Assembly (NCBI GenBank): GCA_949893755.1
Contig: CATLCV010000003.1
Span: 1-64,000, forward strand
Length of the DNA: 64,000 nt
Reading direction: 5' to 3'
Source of the DNA: an uncultured Lachnospiraceae bacterium
GTDB taxonomy: Bacteria > Bacillota > Clostridia > Lachnospirales > Lachnospiraceae
The notes beneath the pieces were generated by a model. The model was given only the letters and a program-made list of their open reading frames with translations. It made no database searches and was not told the DNA's origin. Within the stretch, counting starts at the first letter, position 1. Each line of letters opens with the position of its first letter. A program made the translations under genes and the position numbers. Shown one piece after another: positions 33,012 through 41,983 of the stretch.

Positions 33012-34307
33012 TTATCCGGCAGCCTCATGCCTCTGAAATCCACCCCTCGCAAGCAGCAGCATGACCGCCGTGAATACCGCGTACAATATTGCCCTTGCCG
33101 AAAATGCATCCAAGACCAGGCCGCCTGCCTGATAGGAAATATATTTTCCAAATTCCGGCATGACCGCCTGATACGGCAGCAAGAACAGCATCAGGTTATA
33201 CGCCCCTGCCGTTCCGTTCGGCGAGAGAAGCATGGGAATGAAAAGGACCGGAACCAGTACGATCAGCACAAGATAGGGGCTTTTCATCCTGGAGGACAGA
33301 AAGAGTGTCAGCCCGATCATGCCCAGCAGTACCAGATAAAGGATCCCGATATTGAGCATGGTCCCCCGCAGAAATGTCAGCGGATACGGGATTGCCGTGT
33401 TTGCGATCTGCATCGGCAGATTCCAGCCCGACACGCCGAACGCCGCAAGCGGTATTGCGCAGGCAGCCACCATATGAAGGGCAAATGCAATGGTTCCAAA
33501 CAGCAGGGATGCCGCAAGCTTTGCCGTGATCAATTTTGTCCTGCCGTATTTTGCGGATAAGATCACCGCATCGGTTCCCGCCTGATATTCGCCTGAAAAA
33601 ACCGGCGCAATCACAATGCAGATCGCCAGTACCGCAAACAGCAGCAGATCGAAGCTGCTTATGATGACCTCCCAGCCTTCGTAATAACCATATTGCAGGG
33701 GCGTATCGATTTTTCCCGCCATGCCGTTCCAATAGGCCTTCTGCTCATCGGATAATGCGCGGCCCGGTTCGTTCAATATGGCTTCCCTTTTGGCCTGGAC
33801 CGCCTGATAAAAATTTGCGCCGTCCGAAGCATCCAGGTCCGGAAAGCTATTGTAGCCCTTGCTCTCATTTGGTGCGGCATAGGTCCTTGCGATCAGATTC
33901 AAAAAATTTTCCCGGGGCGCGATCTCATTCCAATACGCATCCCCGATCAAAAACCGTTCATTTCCGTCGTATCCCACATTTGCGGGATCTTCAAAGAGCC
34001 CCTGCACTTCCCGGATGGTCTTCGTAATATATTCCTCCGACAGCGGAACCGACAGATCCGCAGATTGCTCCCTGTCATACGCAATCCCCTTTGTCCCTTT
34101 TATGACTCCGTTCTGGTCATAGATCTGATATTGTATCACCGGCAGTCCGAAAAGAAATGCCGTTAAGAGCAGGCTGACCGCCATGATCGTGAGCGTTGAT
34201 CTTTTCCGGACGATTTTCAAAAATTCATATCTGATCAGTGAAAGTCTGTCTGCCCCGCGCGGGCGTGTACGATGGGGCGTTCTCTGATTTTGTTTTGCTG
34301 ACATCAT
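33012..34307 (-). CDS. ABC-2 type transporter permease
   Basis: A 431-residue membrane protein: one N-terminal membrane segment (near residues 38-58), a long extracytoplasmic loop to about 215, then five hydrophobic segments, as in ABC-2 permeases of antibiotic or peptide efflux systems. It overlaps the ATPase gene by 4 bases (ATGATG at the junction), so translation is coupled. It lies at the end of a unit controlled by the two-component genes upstream. Neighbouring a sensor kinase and response regulator is typical of cell-envelope antibiotic detoxification modules; the cargo is unknown. Confidence 0.85.
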   Translation of the reverse strand: MMSAKQNQRTPHRTRPRGADRLSLIRYEFLKIVRKRSTLTIMAVSLLLTAFLFGLPVIQYQIYDQNGVIKGTKGIAYDREQSADLSVPLSEEYITKTIREVQGLFEDPANVGYDGNERFLIGDAYWNEIAPRENFLNLIARTYAAPNESKGYNSFPDLDASDGANFYQAVQAKREAILNEPGRALSDEQKAYWNGMAGKIDTPLQYGYYEGWEVIISSFDLLLFAVLAICIVIAPVFSGEYQAGTDAVILSAKYGRTKLITAKLAASLLFGTIAFALHMVAACAIPLAAFGVSGWNLPMQIANTAIPYPLTFLRGTMLNIGILYLVLLGMIGLTLFLSSRMKSPYLVLIVLVPVLFIPMLLSPNGTAGAYNLMLFLLPYQAVMPEFGKYISYQAGGLVLDAFSARAILYAVFTAVMLLLARGGFQRHEAAG

Positions 34308-35278
34308 CTTTTTCCTCCTCTGCTTTTTTTGCTGTTATTGATAGAAACATGATTCTTCCGCTTTTTTCGATCTGTGCTTGACGGATCCGGCTGCGGATTT
34401 TCATGCGGATCGTAATCATTTTCTCCGAAATGGTACAAAAACAGATCCTCCAGGCTCGGTTCCGCTGCTTCCGCCTCCTCTGCCGGCCGGGCTTCGTCTA
34501 CGATCCGCAGCCTGACCTGATTTCCCTCGTGATGCAGATTCACGACAGAAAATTTCCTGCTGTATCGGTCGGCGTCCCGCTCATCCACCAGCATTTCCCA
34601 CACCTTGCCCTTCATGCTGTCGGTAACCGCGGCCATCGGTTCCTGCAGCAGGAAGCTGCCGTTTTTCATCAATAAAATGGTATCTGCAATGTAGGAAACA
34701 TCCGAAACGATATGGGTGGAAAGGATCACGATTTTTTCCTTTGCAAAATCGGAGATCAGGTTTCGGAAGCGCACACGCTCTTTGGGGTCGAGCCCTGCGG
34801 TCGGTTCATCCAGGATCAGGATGGCCGGGCTGTTCAGCTCCGCCTGCGCAATGCCAAGACGCTGTTTCATGCCGCCGGAAAAGGATTTGATCTTTTTGTC
34901 CGCCGCATCCTGCAGATTGACCATTTGAAGCAGGTTTTCCGTCCTGGTTTCCGCCCGTTTTTTATTCAGTCCCTTGACGGCTGCCATATACAGCATAAAC
35001 TCACGAGCCGTAAAGTCGGGATAAAATCCGAAGTCCTGCGGCATATAGCCTAAATGGGTGTAATACCGCTCGCCAAGCTCTCCGATCGTTTTTCCGTTGA
35101 ACCGGATGCTGCCTGCGGTGGGCTTCAAGACACCGCTGATCATCCGCATCAGCGTTGTCTTTCCCGCGCCGTTCGCGCCAAGCAGCCCGTAAACGCCCGG
35201 CACCAATGTGGCGTTTACATGACTGACCGCGTAATTGGTTCCATATTGCCTGCTCAGGTCCTGCAGCTGTAATTCCAT
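34304..35278 (-). CDS. ABC transporter ATP-binding protein with charged C-terminal tail
   Basis: A 324-residue ABC ATPase: Walker A GANGAGKTT near residue 38, signature SFSGGMKQRLGIAQA, Walker B ILILDEPTAGLD, H-loop STHIV. After the ATPase core there is an extra domain and a basic tail ending RKKRKNHVSINNSKKSRGGKR, longer than usual. The ATG at 35278 follows GGGAGGGTTTTGAAT and is preferred to the TTG at 35284 in the track. It drives the ABC-2 permease encoded next. Its leader contains TTAAG direct repeats, which also occur upstream of the response regulator gene. Confidence 0.88.
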   Translation of the reverse strand: MELQLQDLSRQYGTNYAVSHVNATLVPGVYGLLGANGAGKTTLMRMISGVLKPTAGSIRFNGKTIGELGERYYTHLGYMPQDFGFYPDFTAREFMLYMAAVKGLNKKRAETRTENLLQMVNLQDAADKKIKSFSGGMKQRLGIAQAELNSPAILILDEPTAGLDPKERVRFRNLISDFAKEKIVILSTHIVSDVSYIADTILLMKNGSFLLQEPMAAVTDSMKGKVWEMLVDERDADRYSRKFSVVNLHHEGNQVRLRIVDEARPAEEAEAAEPSLEDLFLYHFGENDYDPHENPQPDPSSTDRKKRKNHVSINNSKKSRGGKR

Positions 35279-35359
35279 ATTCAAAACCCTCCCTATTAAA
35301 AAAAGATGACCTATGCTTTACAGCATAAATCATCCGTCTTAGGGTGGTCTTTATTGCAT

Positions 35360-35375
35360 CTTAAGTTCATCTTAA
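35360..35375 (-). promoter_or_regulatory. response-regulator-type direct repeat before the ABC operon
   Basis: CTTAA-N6-CTTAA (period 11 bases) overlaps the last codons of the histidine kinase gene and lies about 85-100 bases upstream of the ABC ATPase start. The same spacing and half-site occur before the response regulator gene at 37621-37636. Confidence 0.6.
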
Positions 35376-36779
35376 TTCAGGTATCGAAACCCGAAACTCC
35401 GTCCCTTCATTCCGCTTACTTTTTACCGTAATCTCACCGCCGTGGAGTACGACGATCTGCTTTGCGATCGCCAGGCCGAGGCCGCTGCCCTCCGGCTTTT
35501 CTTTCGTATTTGTCCCTCTGTAATACCGTTCGAACAGCTCTGCCTGCTCCTCCTCGTCCATCCCTGTTCCGTTATCCCGCAAAAGGATCGATACCCGGCC
35601 CTGTCCGCTTCTTTCGATACGGATAAATACCTTTGTTTCCGGCGGATTATGGGTGAGCGCGTTGATGATCAGATTTCCGACCGCGCGGCGGAACAGCCTG
35701 CTGTCGATCCGGACTACGACCTCATCTTCCGCGCTTTCAAACTCGATCTCACGTTTTGAAAAAGCGGGATCGTTGATCAGGTCTATGACCAGCTCTCTGA
35801 TATAGCGCACAAGATGTATTTCCTGCAAAGACAGGGGGATCACGCCCGCTTCGAACTGATAGGTCAGTTTCAGGTCATTGATCAGATTTTCCGTATAGAC
35901 CGCATTTTTCAAAATGATCTTTCCGTATTCCTGCACCTCGCTGCTTTCCGAAATCTGATTTTCCGCAAGCAGCTCCGCATATCCCTTGATGGGAGACAAA
36001 GGTGTTTTTACATCATGTGTAATATTCGTGATCCATTCTCTGCGGACTCTCTCCGTATCCATCCGTAGCTGGTCGCTGCGGCGGAGTTCCGTGTCCATTT
36101 CTCTCAGAGCCGCATAGACCTCGCCGAACACGCCTCCCGTTGAGCATGGCGTATAGGCGCGCCGGCTGACATCCCGGATGCCCTTTGTGATCTTTCCCAG
36201 ATGCCTGGAAAGCCAGAATACATAAGCGAACGTAAACAGAAATACGGCGCAGGAAATGCATGCGATCCCTGTGCGGATCACGGGGGACAGCCGGCTGATA
36301 TGTTCTCCGTTGTAGTAGAGCATATGCTTTCCGACCGCATAGGGAAAACCGATAAAGTAACCGTAGGTTTGCCCGGAGCCTCTATAATTTCCCGCAAAAA
36401 CCCTGCTATCATTATCGTAAACGTTCGTACCGAATGCCAGAAGCTCGGAGGCCGTATAGCTGTTGGGACAGTTCTCCGGCTTATGGTGTGAAAAAACCTC
36501 CTGCCCGTTTTCATCAATCACCTGCAGCCATAAGCCATACCGGTCCAGATCTTCAATCCCAAATTCTTTTACTTTAAGCTCTCCCTGTTCTTCTTCAAGC
36601 TGAAGGGAAAAATTGTCTGTATACATGTCTGGCCATGAGGCCAGGCTGAGTCCTTTCGGCTCCGGAATCGCGAACACATAATAAAACAGGCCGATCCCCC
36701 CGGCAATGGCCGAGAAGATCACAATCATGACAATGCCGAACGAACGAAAAAACAGATTGAGATCGCTTTTATTCTTCAT
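35367..36779 (-). CDS. sensor histidine kinase
   Basis: A 470-residue membrane kinase with two membrane segments (near residues 12-32 and 170-192) around a 135-residue extracytoplasmic sensor. These are followed by a short HAMP-like linker, the phosphoacceptor H-box ITHDVKTPLSPIKGYAELL (near 255), and an ATPase domain with NLIINALTHNP, DNGTGMDEEE and GSGLGLAIAKQIV. It overlaps the response regulator gene by 11 bases. Its probable output is the ABC-2 exporter genes just downstream. The sensor domain is not recognised. Confidence 0.9.
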   Translation of the reverse strand: MKNKSDLNLFFRSFGIVMIVIFSAIAGGIGLFYYVFAIPEPKGLSLASWPDMYTDNFSLQLEEEQGELKVKEFGIEDLDRYGLWLQVIDENGQEVFSHHKPENCPNSYTASELLAFGTNVYDNDSRVFAGNYRGSGQTYGYFIGFPYAVGKHMLYYNGEHISRLSPVIRTGIACISCAVFLFTFAYVFWLSRHLGKITKGIRDVSRRAYTPCSTGGVFGEVYAALREMDTELRRSDQLRMDTERVRREWITNITHDVKTPLSPIKGYAELLAENQISESSEVQEYGKIILKNAVYTENLINDLKLTYQFEAGVIPLSLQEIHLVRYIRELVIDLINDPAFSKREIEFESAEDEVVVRIDSRLFRRAVGNLIINALTHNPPETKVFIRIERSGQGRVSILLRDNGTGMDEEEQAELFERYYRGTNTKEKPEGSGLGLAIAKQIVVLHGGEITVKSKRNEGTEFRVSIPELR

Positions 36780-37494
36780 AAGGGTCCACCAGCTTATAGC
36801 CTAATCCTTTCATTGTGATGATGTATCGGGGCGCCGCGGGATCGTCCTCTATTTTTTCACGCAGATGCCGGATATGCACCATGACCGTATTGTCGCACCC
36901 GAAGCTGTCCTCGCCCCAGATGGTTTCATATAAGCGTTCGCGGCTGATCACCCGGCCTTGATTTTCCGCCAGATACCGCAGGATTTCAAATTCCCGCGCG
37001 GTCAGTTCTATGGGGCTGCCGCCTTTTGTGACCCTGCAGCCCTCCGTGTCAATTTCCAATTCCCCTGTTTTTATGAGCTCCTTCTCCGACGGGTCCTGCT
37101 GATACGCGGCCCGCCGGAGCTGCGCCTTGACCCGGTATGCGATCTCTTTCGGGCTGAACGGCTTTGCCACGTAATCGTCTCCGCCCACCGAAAGGCCCAG
37201 GATCTTGTCCAGCTCGTCATTTCTGGAAGATAAAAATAAGATCGGGCAATGGGAAAACGCGCGGATCTGTCTGCAGACCTCATATCCGTCCAGATCGGGA
37301 AGCATCACGTCTAAAATGATGATGTCCGGGGAGGTCCTGCGGTAGAGCTGGACCGCAGTCTGTCCGTCTTCTGTTTTGATAATGTTGTAGTAGCCTTCTA
37401 TGTTGAGAGCCTTCTCGAGCAGATCCAGGATGTCGGGCTCATCATCCACAAGCAGGATTTTGTAATCTGTTTTTTGTGCGGGGATCGGGTTCAT
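36769..37494 (-). CDS. OmpR-family response regulator
   Basis: A 241-residue two-domain regulator: receiver with acidic pocket LLVDDEPD, phosphoacceptor in DIIILDVMLPDLDGYE, and switch Lys in YVAKPFSPKE, then a winged-helix output domain (ELTAREFEILRYLAENQGRVISRERLYETIWG). The ATG at 37494 after GGAGGTGTAAA is chosen; the track ORF begins 27 codons upstream. A promoter TTGTAT-N17-TATAAT with a TTAAG direct repeat above it suggests autoactivation. It forms an operon with the kinase gene. Confidence 0.92.
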   Translation of the reverse strand: MNPIPAQKTDYKILLVDDEPDILDLLEKALNIEGYYNIIKTEDGQTAVQLYRRTSPDIIILDVMLPDLDGYEVCRQIRAFSHCPILFLSSRNDELDKILGLSVGGDDYVAKPFSPKEIAYRVKAQLRRAAYQQDPSEKELIKTGELEIDTEGCRVTKGGSPIELTAREFEILRYLAENQGRVISRERLYETIWGEDSFGCDNTVMVHIRHLREKIEDDPAAPRYIITMKGLGYKLVDPYEE

Positions 37495-37580
37495 TTTACA
37501 CCTCCGTATCTCTATGAGCATTCCCAAAAACTCCTTGCACCAGATTTTTGAGATGGGTGCAGGGGAAATTTCCAATCTAT

Positions 37581-37636
37581 ATTATATTTCTTACAGAAAG
37601 AGGATACAAGCGGGGGCGAGCTTAATTTTAGCTTAA
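37581..37636 (-). promoter_or_regulatory. promoter of the two-component operon with upstream direct repeat
   Basis: On the minus strand: TTAAG-N6-TTAAG (37621-37636), then TTGTAT (37604-37609), 17 bases, TATAAT (37581-37586). The repeats lie just upstream of the -35 box, an activator position. Confidence 0.65.
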
Positions 37637-37700
37637 GTTTACATTTTGGGGCCAGGCCGTAAATTTTTACGATCCGCTGAACATGCCGGCAAAAAAGAGG

Positions 37701-37732
37701 TTACAGTTCACTGGCCAGCCAGCGAACTGTAA
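37701..37732. repeat. 32-bp dispersed palindromic repeat
   Basis: TTACAGTTCACTGGCCAGCCAGCGAACTGTAA, which matches 45726-45757 in 28 of 32 bases. Both copies have inverted TTACAGTT/AACTGTAA-like arms. Confidence 0.6.
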
Positions 37733-37858
37733 CGAATCCGGCCTATTTAAAGTTGCCTTACGGCAAGAGGCCGGATTCCAGCCCCAGTACATACTGGCCT
37801 GTGACCGTGCAGCGTGGTGCACGGCCCAGGAGTGAACTGTAACAAAAAGAGACCTTCA

Positions 37859-37887
37859 TTGTTTTCGTATTCGGTTTATGCTATGAT
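37859..37887 (+). promoter_or_regulatory. sigma-A-like promoter of the Hsp70/J-protein pair
   Basis: TTGTTT, 17 bases, TATGAT. Start of transcription would be near 37894, leaving a 107-base leader. Confidence 0.55.
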
Positions 37888-38000
37888 TAAGGCAATCTAT
37901 ATTTTTATAAACCAGAAAAGCACGATACGAGAACTTTGCCATTTTGCGCAAGAAATTGTTGTTACGTGCCTAAAGAAAACATAAGGACAGAGGTATCGCT

Positions 38001-39848
38001 ATGGAAAGGATCATTGGGATCGATCTCGGTACTACCAACAGCCTGGTTTCCGTCTGGCAGGATGGACGGAGCCGGCTGATCCCGAATTCATTGGGGGAAT
38101 ATCTGACACCGAGTATCGTAAGTATTGATGAGGAAGGGCATGTATACGTCGGGAAGATCGCGAAGGAACGGCTGACCTCCCATCCGGAGCACACGGCCGC
38201 GTTGTTTAAACGGTTTATGGGGACGGAAAAGACCTATGCTCTCGGCGGCAGGGAGTATCGTCCGGAAGAGCTCTCGGCATTGGTGCTTCGCAGGCTGAAG
38301 GAGGACGCGGAGCGGTATCTGGGTACGGAGATCAAAGAAGCGGTCATCAGCGTGCCGGCATATTTTAATGATATGGCGAGAAAGGCCACCAAGGATGCGG
38401 GGGCCCTGGCGGGGCTTCATGTAGAAAGGATCGTAAATGAACCCTCCGCCGCCGCGCTGGCATGCCGGAGCACCGGAGGAAAGGGGCAGGCTGAGGAGGA
38501 TGAGACTCTGCTGGTCTTCGATTTCGGCGGCGGAACCCTGGATGTATCGCTGGTGGACTGCTTTGACAATGTGGTCGAGATCGTGTCGGTGAGCGGCGAT
38601 AACCGCCTTGGGGGAAGTGATTTTGACCGTGCCGTCGCAGAGCAGTTCTGCAAGGAACATGGCCTCTGCTTTGATGCGCTGTCCCCCCAGAGACAGAATG
38701 TGATCTTAAGGTGCGCGGCCCAGGCAAAGTGCATGCTGTCCGAGACCGAGCAGACGGTCATGACCGTTACGGACGGGGAGTTCCAGGGGCAGATGGAACT
38801 GACGAACCAGAAGCTGATCCAGATCTCCATGCCTCTGTTCCACAGAATGCTTGTCCCCGTAAGAGCCGTGCTGAATGACGGACAGAAGGAACGGCTGGAG
38901 ATCTCCAAGGTCGTACTGGCCGGCGGCTCCTGCAAGATGCCGACGGTCCAGCAATACCTGCGGCATTTCTTACCCTACGGGCAGATGACGGTGATGGACC
39001 CGGATCATATGATCGCCGCGGGAGTGGGCGTGTATGCCGGGATCAAAGAACGGAAGGAGGAGGTAAAGGACCTGCTCCTGACCGATATCTGTCCCTTTAC
39101 CCTGGGCACCGGAGTCTATAATGAGGCTGATGCCCGGCGCTCCATCATGGCGCCTATCATCGACCGCAACAGTGTGCTGCCCTGCAGAAAGGAACAGCGT
39201 TTTCAGACTGCAAAGGATTTTCAGAAGTCTGTGAAGATCGACGTGTATCAGGGAGAAGCCTATTATACAGACGAAAATATTTATCTGGGGGAGCTTTCTG
39301 TGGATGTTCCCATGGCCCTGAAAGGACAGGAATCCATAGCGGTATGCTATACCTATGATATCAATGGAATCCTGGTCGTAGATGTGAAGGTGGATTCCAC
39401 CGGAAAGCAGGCGAGGCAGGTGATCACCACCGGAAAATATACTCTTGACCCGGCAGAGCTGGAACAGTATCTGAGGGATCTGGAGCAGCTCCATTCTCTT
39501 CCTGCAAATGAGGAGGAGAACCAGATGCTGATTGCCTGGGGAGAACGGCTTTTTGCCCAGACTACCGGGGAGCTGCGGGAAGAGGTCGGAAGGCGGATCC
39601 AGTATTTTCAATATCTGGTGAACCAGGAGCAGGATCCGTATAAGATCCGGAAGCAGCGAAAGTATATCGCGGATTTTTTTGAACGCGCGGACCGGTATCT
39701 GGATACATTTGCGGATGCATGGCAGTGCCTGGAGAATGACAGTTCCTGGTATGAGCCGGATTCAGGAGCAGATCCGTGTGGGGACGGAGCAGAGTCTATG
39801 GCTGAGGAGGAAGATCTGAAATGGTACGACGGGCATTTGACATCTTAG
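38001..39848 (+). CDS. Hsp70-family chaperone, HscC-like
   Basis: A 615-residue Hsp70. The ATPase domain starts IIGIDLGTTNSLVSV and has VPAYFNDMARKATKDAG, VNEPSAAALA, FDFGGGTLDVS and VVLAGGSCKMP. The substrate-binding region begins near residue 380 (DICPFTLGTG). It is shorter and more divergent than DnaK; the DICPFTLGTGVYN block and the missing GrpE-type neighbours fit the HscC branch. Start ATG after ACAGAGGTATCGCT. The following gene encodes a membrane J-protein and overlaps by 28 bases, so the two work as a pair, probably at the membrane surface. The client is unknown. Confidence 0.87.
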   Translation: MERIIGIDLGTTNSLVSVWQDGRSRLIPNSLGEYLTPSIVSIDEEGHVYVGKIAKERLTSHPEHTAALFKRFMGTEKTYALGGREYRPEELSALVLRRLKEDAERYLGTEIKEAVISVPAYFNDMARKATKDAGALAGLHVERIVNEPSAAALACRSTGGKGQAEEDETLLVFDFGGGTLDVSLVDCFDNVVEIVSVSGDNRLGGSDFDRAVAEQFCKEHGLCFDALSPQRQNVILRCAAQAKCMLSETEQTVMTVTDGEFQGQMELTNQKLIQISMPLFHRMLVPVRAVLNDGQKERLEISKVVLAGGSCKMPTVQQYLRHFLPYGQMTVMDPDHMIAAGVGVYAGIKERKEEVKDLLLTDICPFTLGTGVYNEADARRSIMAPIIDRNSVLPCRKEQRFQTAKDFQKSVKIDVYQGEAYYTDENIYLGELSVDVPMALKGQESIAVCYTYDINGILVVDVKVDSTGKQARQVITTGKYTLDPAELEQYLRDLEQLHSLPANEEENQMLIAWGERLFAQTTGELREEVGRRIQYFQYLVNQEQDPYKIRKQRKYIADFFERADRYLDTFADAWQCLENDSSWYEPDSGADPCGDGAESMAEEEDLKWYDGHLTS

Positions 39849-41917
39849 GAATCGAAGCGACAAAGGACACGAGGGCAATCAAGAAAGCCTATGCCCTGAT
39901 GGCGAAGCAGTACCACCCGGAGGAGCATCCGGCGGAATGGGAGAAACTCTACGGGGCATACCAGGCGGCCCTGGAGTATGCGCAGACGGCAGGAGAACTT
40001 CCGGAAAATGAATACGGCAGCGGCAGATCTGGTAAAGGAGGAGCCGCTATGGGAGCGGCAGGAGATGGCCTTGCGGGCGGATCAGCTGGTGATGGTTTCC
40101 CCGGCGAAGGCGGAGACGCATCCGGGGCGGCGGAAACAGAGACGGCGGCAGGCGAACCAGTCTCTGTATCCTCCAACGCTGCATACGGTACATTTTTTCA
40201 GGAAGCGCAGGAGCAATGGCTGCGAAAGAAGCATCTGCGTGAACAGTTCATGCGCCAAAAGCTCCGGGAGCTTGTCAGCCTGCGGTGGCCAAAGGCGGTA
40301 AAGGCGTGGCAGCAGTTTTTTAACACAGATCTCACGATGAACGAGGATGAGGAAATTCTGCTGATCCTGCTGGAAACGATCCGGGAGAACGCGCTTTCCG
40401 AAAAAGTATTCTATCTGATCATGACGAACATGAACTCCCGGTTAAGATTCTATGCCGAGATGGGGGACAGCGACCGGGCGCTGGCGGCTATGGAGATCAT
40501 AAAATATTGTTCCGGGCAGATTCCCCTGTTGCACAGAAAAGCCGAGAGGCGGAGAAAATGGATCGGCATTCCGGCGGCACTGGCGGCGGTATTTTTTCTC
40601 CTGGCGATGACGGGCCTGCATCAGGAATCTGTAACAGAAGGCGACGTCTCTGTGCTTGCGGCAGAATATCTGAATGAAAAATACGGTGTTTCGGATTATG
40701 CGGCGGCAGAGCTTGAAACGGAAAAGATACAGCTTATCGGCAGCAATGAGGACCGGATTGATTCCTTTGAGATCCGTGAACCGGAATCCGGAAATATCAT
40801 TGCCTATGCCATGCGGGATATCGAAGAGACAGAAGGCACATTTTCCTGCTTTGACAATCTCCAGGAATCGGAGATCAAGGACGCGTTTGAAAAAAGGCTG
40901 AATGCCCTGACCGGCCATGAGGAGGGACGGCTGTTCTGGGATTCCGCATTTTCCGACAGCCTGTCAGGCGGATTGGAGGACGGTTTTTTCCATACAAAAT
41001 ATGAAGGCGATTTTGACACATTTATTCGGCAGGAGACCAGGGAGCGCACCAACGCGCCGGGAGTCATGACCTCGTTTCTTATATCCGACTACTGCTCTCT
41101 GAACGGGCTCTGTGACTATTATCTTCCCGATCCGGAAGTGGAGACCATGCGCGAACGGTTTGCGCTTACGGATTATACGGAAGATCCGGATTTACAGGCG
41201 GCGCTCCGGCAGGGTGCCGCTGATTATCAGCTCCAGATTCGCGGAGTCATACTGCCGAAAAAATTTTTTCAGGAAAAAACAGAGCGGTCGGAGGGAAAAC
41301 GGAGCGGGATCTATGTGTTGAGGGATGTACATGGGACTCTTGGAATGGAACCGCTGATGTCCTTTTTGATGCTCACGGGGTGGTATGTGAATCTTCCCCC
41401 GGAGGATGAAAAAATCCTGAATATTTCCAGCGGCATGTATATGCAGCCGGTCATTTCCATGGGAGAAGGGATCTACGGAGCGGAAAGCACCCTCAGAGGG
41501 CAGGCATTTGAGACGGACCCGGCGTGGGTCACCGGGAGCATGGTAAAGACAGAAAATCCCGATTCTCTCGGCCTCACCGAAGAGGAAAAGGAAAAGGCGG
41601 TCAGCTTCCGGCTCGGGGACGGATATGTCCTGAAAAATGATTACTGTCTGGCCATCGATAAGGACCTCTACGGGATCGCGGACGCGGATTACCGTGTGAT
41701 GGTCACGAAGCAGAACGGTTTCTCGATGGATCTGGCCGGCCAGCATCTGGAGGCCGAGGACGGAACCGCGCTGGAAAGATACGTGAGCAGCTATGCAGAG
41801 CCCGACGCTGTGCTGAGGATGGGATATGCTCTGGACGGGGAGGGCTATCTTTTTATAGAATATAGAGCAGCGGATATGGCGGAAGAGGCGGATATCATAA
41901 CGGTGATCAATCCATAA
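39821..41917 (+). CDS. membrane-anchored J-domain-like protein
   Basis: A 698-residue protein. The first 60 residues look like a J-domain (FDILGIEATKDTRAIKKAYALMAKQYHPEEHPAEWEKLYGAYQAAL), but the HPD motif reads HPE. A Gly/Ala/Glu-rich linker follows (about residues 65-115), then a helical part, one membrane segment near 247-266 (IGIPAALAAVFFLLAMTGL) and an extracytoplasmic region of 430 residues that I do not recognise. Start ATG after GAGGAGGAAGATCTGAA, located inside the Hsp70 gene. It resembles DjlB/DjlC partners of HscC in plan, although those are much smaller. The HPE change could weaken or specialise stimulation of the Hsp70 ATPase. Confidence 0.78.
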   Translation: MVRRAFDILGIEATKDTRAIKKAYALMAKQYHPEEHPAEWEKLYGAYQAALEYAQTAGELPENEYGSGRSGKGGAAMGAAGDGLAGGSAGDGFPGEGGDASGAAETETAAGEPVSVSSNAAYGTFFQEAQEQWLRKKHLREQFMRQKLRELVSLRWPKAVKAWQQFFNTDLTMNEDEEILLILLETIRENALSEKVFYLIMTNMNSRLRFYAEMGDSDRALAAMEIIKYCSGQIPLLHRKAERRRKWIGIPAALAAVFFLLAMTGLHQESVTEGDVSVLAAEYLNEKYGVSDYAAAELETEKIQLIGSNEDRIDSFEIREPESGNIIAYAMRDIEETEGTFSCFDNLQESEIKDAFEKRLNALTGHEEGRLFWDSAFSDSLSGGLEDGFFHTKYEGDFDTFIRQETRERTNAPGVMTSFLISDYCSLNGLCDYYLPDPEVETMRERFALTDYTEDPDLQAALRQGAADYQLQIRGVILPKKFFQEKTERSEGKRSGIYVLRDVHGTLGMEPLMSFLMLTGWYVNLPPEDEKILNISSGMYMQPVISMGEGIYGAESTLRGQAFETDPAWVTGSMVKTENPDSLGLTEEEKEKAVSFRLGDGYVLKNDYCLAIDKDLYGIADADYRVMVTKQNGFSMDLAGQHLEAEDGTALERYVSSYAEPDAVLRMGYALDGEGYLFIEYRAADMAEEADIITVINP

Positions 41918-41933
41918 CAGGCTATGAAATCCC

Positions 41934-41964
41934 TCACACATTACGTTATGTAATGTGGTATGAT
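41934..41964 (+). promoter_or_regulatory. MerR-type promoter of the merR-like gene
   Basis: TCACAC and TATGAT are separated by 19 bases filled by the palindrome ATTACGTTATGTAAT. An over-long spacer with a central palindrome is the hallmark of MerR-family promoters. Confidence 0.65.
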
Positions 41965-41983
41965 AAAGCCGGAGGTGAAAATC

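Larger units (their letters stand above)
37637..38000. other. intergenic stretch with palindromes and hscC promoter
   Basis: No gene is seen. It contains GTTACAGTTCACTGG...GCGAACTGTAAC (37700-37733, copy at 45726-45759), the inverted pair TCCGGCCT...AGGCCGGA (37737-37775), another GTGAACTGTAAC, and the promoter at 37859-37887. Confidence 0.5.
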
